This document shows, in pieces, positions 47,986-51,684 of a stretch of DNA of 51,684 bases. Origin of the DNA: Candidatus Burkholderia humilis (GTDB lineage: Bacteria; Pseudomonadota; Gammaproteobacteria; Burkholderiales; Burkholderiaceae); NCBI GenBank assembly GCA_001184405.1, contig LFMX01000034.1, positions 1 to 51,684 on the forward strand. The letters are read 5' to 3'. Under the pieces are notes generated by a model that saw only the letters and a list, made by a program, of their open reading frames with translations, was not told the origin of the DNA and did not search any database. A program made the position numbers and the translations under genes. How positions within the stretch are numbered: the stretch's first letter is position 1; every line of letters starts with the position of its first letter.

Positions 47986-49499
47986 CATTGCGCGGCCGGT
48001 TGATCGCCCTTGAGCGGAATGCGCACGATAAACCGCGCGCCGCCTTCCGGCGCGTTCTCGTAGTGCACCGTTCCGCCATGAAGCACGGTGATGTCGTGCA
48101 CGATCGCAAGACCCAGCCCCGCGCCGCCTTCGACGCTTTGTCCATCACCACGGAAAAAGCGCTTGAAGAGATCCGGCTGCTGATCGTCCGGCACGCCCGG
48201 ACCGTTGTCTTCCACGATCACTTCGCCGAAGCGGCGGCTCTGCGCGTCGCGCCATTCATCGACGGTCAGCGTGATGCCTGCGCCTTCGTTGCGCGACGGC
48301 GGCACATACTTCAGCGCGTTGTCGATCAGATTGGCGAGCACTTCGCGCGTGAGCACGACATTGCCGCGCACGGTCATCGGATGCTCGTTGTCGGGATCGT
48401 CGATACGCTGAAAGCCCAGATCGACGTGCGCGGCCAGCGCACGCGGCACCCATTCCGCGCCGGTTTCGAACGCAAGCGCGGCGAGATCGAAATCGGCAAA
48501 ACGCGCGGCCTGTTCTCCCGGCTCGGCGCGCGCGAGCGATAGCAGTTGATTCGACAGCCGCACCGCGCGGTCCGCCGATGCACGCAATTCCATCACCGCC
48601 GCGACGGCCTTTTCGGGATTGCGCGAACTGAGCGCCTGTTCCGCGTGCAGCTTCACGGCAGTCAATGGCGTACGCAACTGATGCGCGGCATCCGCGATGA
48701 ACTTGCGCTGCGCATCCAGCGCCGCTTGCAGACGCACGAGCAGGCCGTTCATCGCGCTCGTGAGCGGACGGATTTCGCCGGGCACGTAGGTTTCGTCGAC
48801 GGGTTCGAGCGAGATGTGCGTCTGCTTGTTGAGCGCGTCGGCGAGATCGGTGAGCGGATTCAATTGCTGATTCACTACGCGCCACACGATCACCCAGCCG
48901 ACGAGCAGCAAAAGCAGCAGCGGCATCATGATGGCGAACAGAAATTCCACCGCGATTCTGTACCGCGAGCCCACGCGCTGCGCCACCTCAACGACGATCG
49001 GATTGCCGCGCGGCTGCGGCACGCGCACTTGCGCGGCGCGCACGGCGGTGCCCTGATAGTGCGTCTCGAAAACGTACGCGTAGTGGATGCGCCGCACGGC
49101 GGTGCCGGTCAGCGGCAAGTCCGGTTCGCCGGCGATTTCCTCATCGCCCGTACTGATCCGGTAGATGAGTTGCTCGACGGGGTCGGAAAACATCGCCTGC
49201 GCGAGCGGCGGCACGGTAACGGGGGCATCGACGCCGGCGAGCTGAATTTGTTTGGAGATGGCGGTGGCGAGATCCGCCAGCGAGCGGTCGACGACGTGTT
49301 GCGTGTATTGCCACGCGAGCCAGTACGCCATCAGGCCGGACATGAGCGCGAGCAGGGACAGCGGCGCAGCCAGGCGCCGCAGCAGGGTGCGCCGCAGACT
49401 CGGCGGCACTGGCGTTTCGGTGGCTTTCGATCGGGCCAGATCGAGCCAGTCTTCGCGGGCGAAACGCTGATCGCCCGCGCGTCGGGAAGGAAGTCGCAA
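47985..49499 (-). CDS. Sensor histidine kinase (TctE/QseC-like)
   Basis: Intact, 504 residues: two membrane helices (LSLLALMSGLMAYWLAW and VEFLFAIMMPLLLLLLVGWV) enclosing a periplasmic sensor domain, a HAMP-like linker, H-box ADAAHQLRTPLTAVKLHAEQ with the phosphorylated His, N-box LANLIDNALKYVPP, G1 IVEDNGPGVPDDQQ and G2 GAGLGLAIVH. The response regulator lies upstream on the same strand, 20 bp before the start. The sensed signal is unknown; TctE-like kinases often respond to carboxylates. Confidence 0.93.
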   Translation of the reverse strand: MRLPSRRAGDQRFAREDWLDLARSKATETPVPPSLRRTLLRRLAAPLSLLALMSGLMAYWLAWQYTQHVVDRSLADLATAISKQIQLAGVDAPVTVPPLAQAMFSDPVEQLIYRISTGDEEIAGEPDLPLTGTAVRRIHYAYVFETHYQGTAVRAAQVRVPQPRGNPIVVEVAQRVGSRYRIAVEFLFAIMMPLLLLLLVGWVIVWRVVNQQLNPLTDLADALNKQTHISLEPVDETYVPGEIRPLTSAMNGLLVRLQAALDAQRKFIADAAHQLRTPLTAVKLHAEQALSSRNPEKAVAAVMELRASADRAVRLSNQLLSLARAEPGEQAARFADFDLAALAFETGAEWVPRALAAHVDLGFQRIDDPDNEHPMTVRGNVVLTREVLANLIDNALKYVPPSRNEGAGITLTVDEWRDAQSRRFGEVIVEDNGPGVPDDQQPDLFKRFFRGDGQSVEGGAGLGLAIVHDITVLHGGTVHYENAPEGGARFIVRIPLKGDQPAAQ

Positions 49500-49519
49500 A
49501 ACGTTCTACGGCAAACGCC

Positions 49520-50218
49520 TTACGCCGCCTGCCGAATCTCCTGGAGCAGATAACCGAAGCCGCGCACCGTGACGATCTCCACCCGCGTGTTCTCGAGTTT
49601 TTTGCGTACGCGATGCACATACACTTCGATGGCCGTGTCGCCGAGATCGCCGCCGAAATGCGTCAGATGATCCTGCAATTGCGCCTTGCTCACGACACGG
49701 CCGTGGCGCAGCAGCAGCATTTCGAGCACCGCGAATTCGCGCGGCGACAGTTCGAGCGGACGCTCGTCGTTGAAGATGCGGCGATCGACGCCCGACAGAC
49801 GCAGCCCGCCCAGCGACACTTCTGGACGCGGCACATCGCCGTGCGGACCGCTGCGGCGCATGACGGCGCGGATGCGCGCTTCGAGTTCCTGCGGCTCGAA
49901 CGGCTTGAGCATGTAGTCGTCCGCGCCGCTGTTGAGGCCCTGCACGCGATCGTGCAGTTCATCGCGCGCGGTGAGGATGATGACCGGCGTATGGCGGTTG
50001 CTCTGGCGGAAACGCGAGAGCAGCGTCATGCCGTCGATGCCCGGCAGACCGAGATCGAGAATCACCAGTTCGTGGCGGTTCTGCGCCAGCGCCTGCTCGG
50101 CGAAGATGCCGTCGTGCACCATATCGACCGTGAAGCCGGATTGTTCGAGACTGCTTTGAATGCCGCGCGCGATGGGGCGGTCGTCTTCGATCAGGAGGAT
50201 TCGCATGAATTCGCTCAA
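49520..50218 (-). CDS. OmpR-family response regulator (TctD/QseB-like)
   Basis: Intact, 232 residues. Receiver domain: acidic pair in LLIEDDRPIARGIQSSLEQS, phospho-acceptor Asp in LVILDLGLPGIDGMTLLSRF, Thr in VIILTARDELHDRVQGLNSG, Lys in DDYMLKPF. The OmpR winged helix follows: LELSPREFAVLEMLLLRHGR, SKAQLQDHLTHFGGDLGDTA, YVHRVRKKLENTRVEIVTVR. An in-frame ATG at 50206 is an alternative start. Operon with the kinase. Confidence 0.94.
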   Translation of the reverse strand: MSEFMRILLIEDDRPIARGIQSSLEQSGFTVDMVHDGIFAEQALAQNRHELVILDLGLPGIDGMTLLSRFRQSNRHTPVIILTARDELHDRVQGLNSGADDYMLKPFEPQELEARIRAVMRRSGPHGDVPRPEVSLGGLRLSGVDRRIFNDERPLELSPREFAVLEMLLLRHGRVVSKAQLQDHLTHFGGDLGDTAIEVYVHRVRKKLENTRVEIVTVRGFGYLLQEIRQAA

Positions 50219-50370
50219 TTACAATGGGTTGAGCTCGAACCGGCGGGGCGGGGTTATATGCACGACGCGGCGCGGGTCAGAGCCGGATACTCCGTTACTT
50301 CGTTGTCAGCACAGTACGCGATTTTGATAGCCGCCTATAGCCGGACATCGAACTTCTTCTGAGCCTGGAC

Positions 50371-50580
50371 ATGGTCGATATTCCGATTCACGAACTCGAA
50401 GCCGCGATCAATTTCTGGCGCGACCGCTCGCTGTCCGAAGGCGATGAACCGTGCCTCTGCAAAGAAGCCAGCGCCCTGATTGTACAGCGGGAACCGAGCG
50501 TGCCGTCCGACCGGCTGGACGCCGTTGCGCGCGCCGCGTGGGAAGCTTACGAGCGCTTCAAGAATGGTTTCCCGGACTGA
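50371..50580 (+). CDS. Small DUF3717-like protein
   Basis: Intact, 69 residues. IHELEAAINFWRDRSLSEGD and LCKEASAL resemble DUF3717, a small Burkholderiales family of unknown function, although the second half (VQREPSVPSDRLDAVARAAW, EAYERF) is less like it. Soluble, no signal peptide. Divergent from the response regulator by 152 bp. Confidence 0.6.
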   Translation: MVDIPIHELEAAINFWRDRSLSEGDEPCLCKEASALIVQREPSVPSDRLDAVARAAWEAYERFKNGFPD

Positions 50581-50684
50581 AAAGCTCGGCCTGGTTAACC
50601 TTACTAATACACGCTGTTTTTATTTCAAAAAGGCCTATTACTTTGAATTTTTAGTTTTTTGGACCTTTTGGCAATGTCATGATT

Positions 50685-50702
50685 GGTAACACTTGCGTTA
50701 CC
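50685..50702. promoter_or_regulatory. Inverted repeat GGTAAC-n6-GTTACC upstream of the Lrp-type gene
   Basis: Perfect 6-bp inverted repeat with a 6-nt spacer inside an AT-rich upstream region (50600-50700), 114 bp before the start codon. Candidate autoregulatory site, untested. Confidence 0.4.
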
Positions 50703-50815
50703 TTGTTTGGTGGTGTAAGCAGACCGTCAACCGATGCGTAAAAAGCCGTTTCCGCGCGTGCGCCGGACGTTGCGCTAAAGTCGCACTGTCTTCCGCTCTC
50801 GCGCCTATTCGCCTC

Positions 50816-51331
50816 ATGCTGGAACTCGATCATTTCGACCTCGCCCTGTTCGACGTCCTTCAGCGCTTCGGCCGCGCGACACATCAGCAACTCGAGGAAC
50901 AAGTGCCGCTGTCGCCATCGCAGATCGGGCGGCGGTTGCAGCGTCTGGAAGCGATCGGTGTGATCGAGGGTTATCGCGTGATGTTGCGTCCGGAAAAGCT
51001 CGGGCTTGGCGTGACGGCGTTCACGAGCCTCAAGCTCAAGCATCATGGCGATTCGATCATCGAACAGTTTCAGCAGCAGATCGAAACGCTGCCGGAAGTG
51101 CTCGAATGCCACGCCACCGTCGGCGATGCGGATTATTTGCTGCGTATCGTCGCGCCGGATCTGAATGCGCTGTCCGGCTTCGTCATGAAAAAGCTGATGC
51201 GTGTGCCGGGCGTGGACAGCGTGCGCTCGAATATCGTGCTCACGACATTCAAGCGCAACGGTCCGCTACCGCTTTCTCATTTAGCCGACGACGCCGGCGA
51301 TTCTTCCGCCGGATTGAGCAAATCCACGTAA
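50816..51331 (+). CDS. Lrp/AsnC-family transcriptional regulator
   Basis: Intact. ATG 50816 gives MLELDHFDLALFDVLQRFGR, the normal family start. The helix-turn-helix is HQQLEEQVPLSPSQIGRRLQ, the linker IGVIEGYRVMLRPEKLGLG, and the C-terminal RAM effector domain FTSLKLKHHGDSIIEQFQQQ, VLECHATVGDADYLLRIVAP, VMKKLMRVPGVDSVRSNIVL. 171 residues; the last 15 or so are a non-conserved tail overlapping the convergent CYTH gene by about 55 bp, so the true stop context may have been altered. Binds amino acids or related ligands. Confidence 0.9.
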   Translation: MLELDHFDLALFDVLQRFGRATHQQLEEQVPLSPSQIGRRLQRLEAIGVIEGYRVMLRPEKLGLGVTAFTSLKLKHHGDSIIEQFQQQIETLPEVLECHATVGDADYLLRIVAPDLNALSGFVMKKLMRVPGVDSVRSNIVLTTFKRNGPLPLSHLADDAGDSSAGLSKST

Positions 51332-51684
51332 GCGAGCGGCACGAGGTCCGCCTGCGTCACGCCCAGACGCGCGAACATATCGTGGGCTTCCTGTTCTCCG
51401 CCGGTTTCGTCGTCGTCCTGCGCGAGCACCACTTCCAGTTCGATGAAATCGCCCAGTCCGTCCGCGGTCGAGATGAATGCGCGTGCGCCCGACCAGATAC
51501 ACATGCCGCTCTTTCGACACGATGCCGCGCGTCGTTAGCGCCTGCGCGAGCAGCGCGTGCATCGCTTCGGGATTGGTCACGGGGCTGCGCGAGTAATACG
51601 AAACTTTCGGGTCGTCGCGGTCGTTGCGCTGATAGAAGATCAGTTCCGATGGCGTGCCGTCGTCGAATTGGCGCAGCTTGAGGC
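51277..51684 (-). pseudogene. CYTH-domain protein (class IV adenylate cyclase / triphosphatase-like), partial, frameshifted
   Basis: Runs in from the right edge: LKLRQFDDGTPSELIFYQRN, DDPKVSYYSRSPVTNPEAM, KERHVYLVGRTRIHLD, then a two-base loss near 51485 moves the frame to DGLGDFIELEVVLAQDDDET, DMFARLGVTQADLVPLAYVD. The alternating charged beta-strand pattern (LRLR, YxR, ExK, R-x-H-L-D, FIELE) is that of the CYTH superfamily, which hydrolyses or cyclises triphosphates. The N-terminal part lies outside the window. Confidence 0.75.

Overview
The window is high-GC DNA from a member of the Burkholderiaceae (Burkholderia sensu lato: Burkholderia, Paraburkholderia or Caballeronia). The evidence is the family content and layout: a 12-gene type II secretion operon in the order gspD-E-F-C-G-H-I-J-K-L-M-N, HU next to mnmC, a cation/proton antiporter next to a YbdK-type ligase, a DUF3717-like protein and a typical Burkholderia porin. 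No rRNA, tRNA or CRISPR array was seen. Assignment to species is not possible from the sequence alone.

The dominant feature is gene decay. Of about 50 protein genes, roughly 27 are broken. The lesions are 1-2 nt indels, larger out-of-frame deletions (gspE, an Old Yellow Enzyme gene, ada, the penicillin-binding protein gene), short tandem duplications, and point nonsense mutations that fall almost entirely on glutamine codons (CAG to TAG, CAA to TAA). Intact core genes (gshA, HU, a two-component system, Lrp, SET, YbdK, antiporter) lie between them. This resembles a young host-restricted symbiont, such as the Burkholderia-lineage leaf-nodule symbionts. That is inference, and some single-base indels could be assembly errors.

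Layout. 1-4007: broken NCS2 permease, broken amidohydrolase, broken TauE exporter and a porin with two amber codons. 4028-8780: intact EamA transporter with a histidine-rich tail, broken NYN/OST-HTH protein, broken bifunctional PBP. 8785-13306 (minus strand): remains of a catabolic operon (ABC substrate-binding protein, TIM-barrel isomerase, FAD reductase, membrane di-iron hydroxylase, Rieske ferredoxin) opposite an intact LacI regulator. 14565-18328: broken hypothetical gene, SDR, LysR and ada, plus a 350-bp nested mobile-element remnant. 18541-25296: gshA, a lipoprotein with a hexanucleotide repeat, and efflux genes (intact DHA2 pump, broken MarR, broken outer-membrane factor).

25300-36225 is the T2SS operon; only gspF, C, G, H and J are intact, so secretion by this system cannot work. 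36818-41178: lytic transglycosylase, divergent G3E GTPase, HU, broken mnmC. 41825-45571: antiporter, YbdK ligase, MarR protein with a Cys/His tail. 45732-51684: broken amidotransferase and Old Yellow Enzyme, SET protein, histidine kinase and response regulator, DUF3717-like protein, Lrp regulator, and a broken CYTH protein running off the end.
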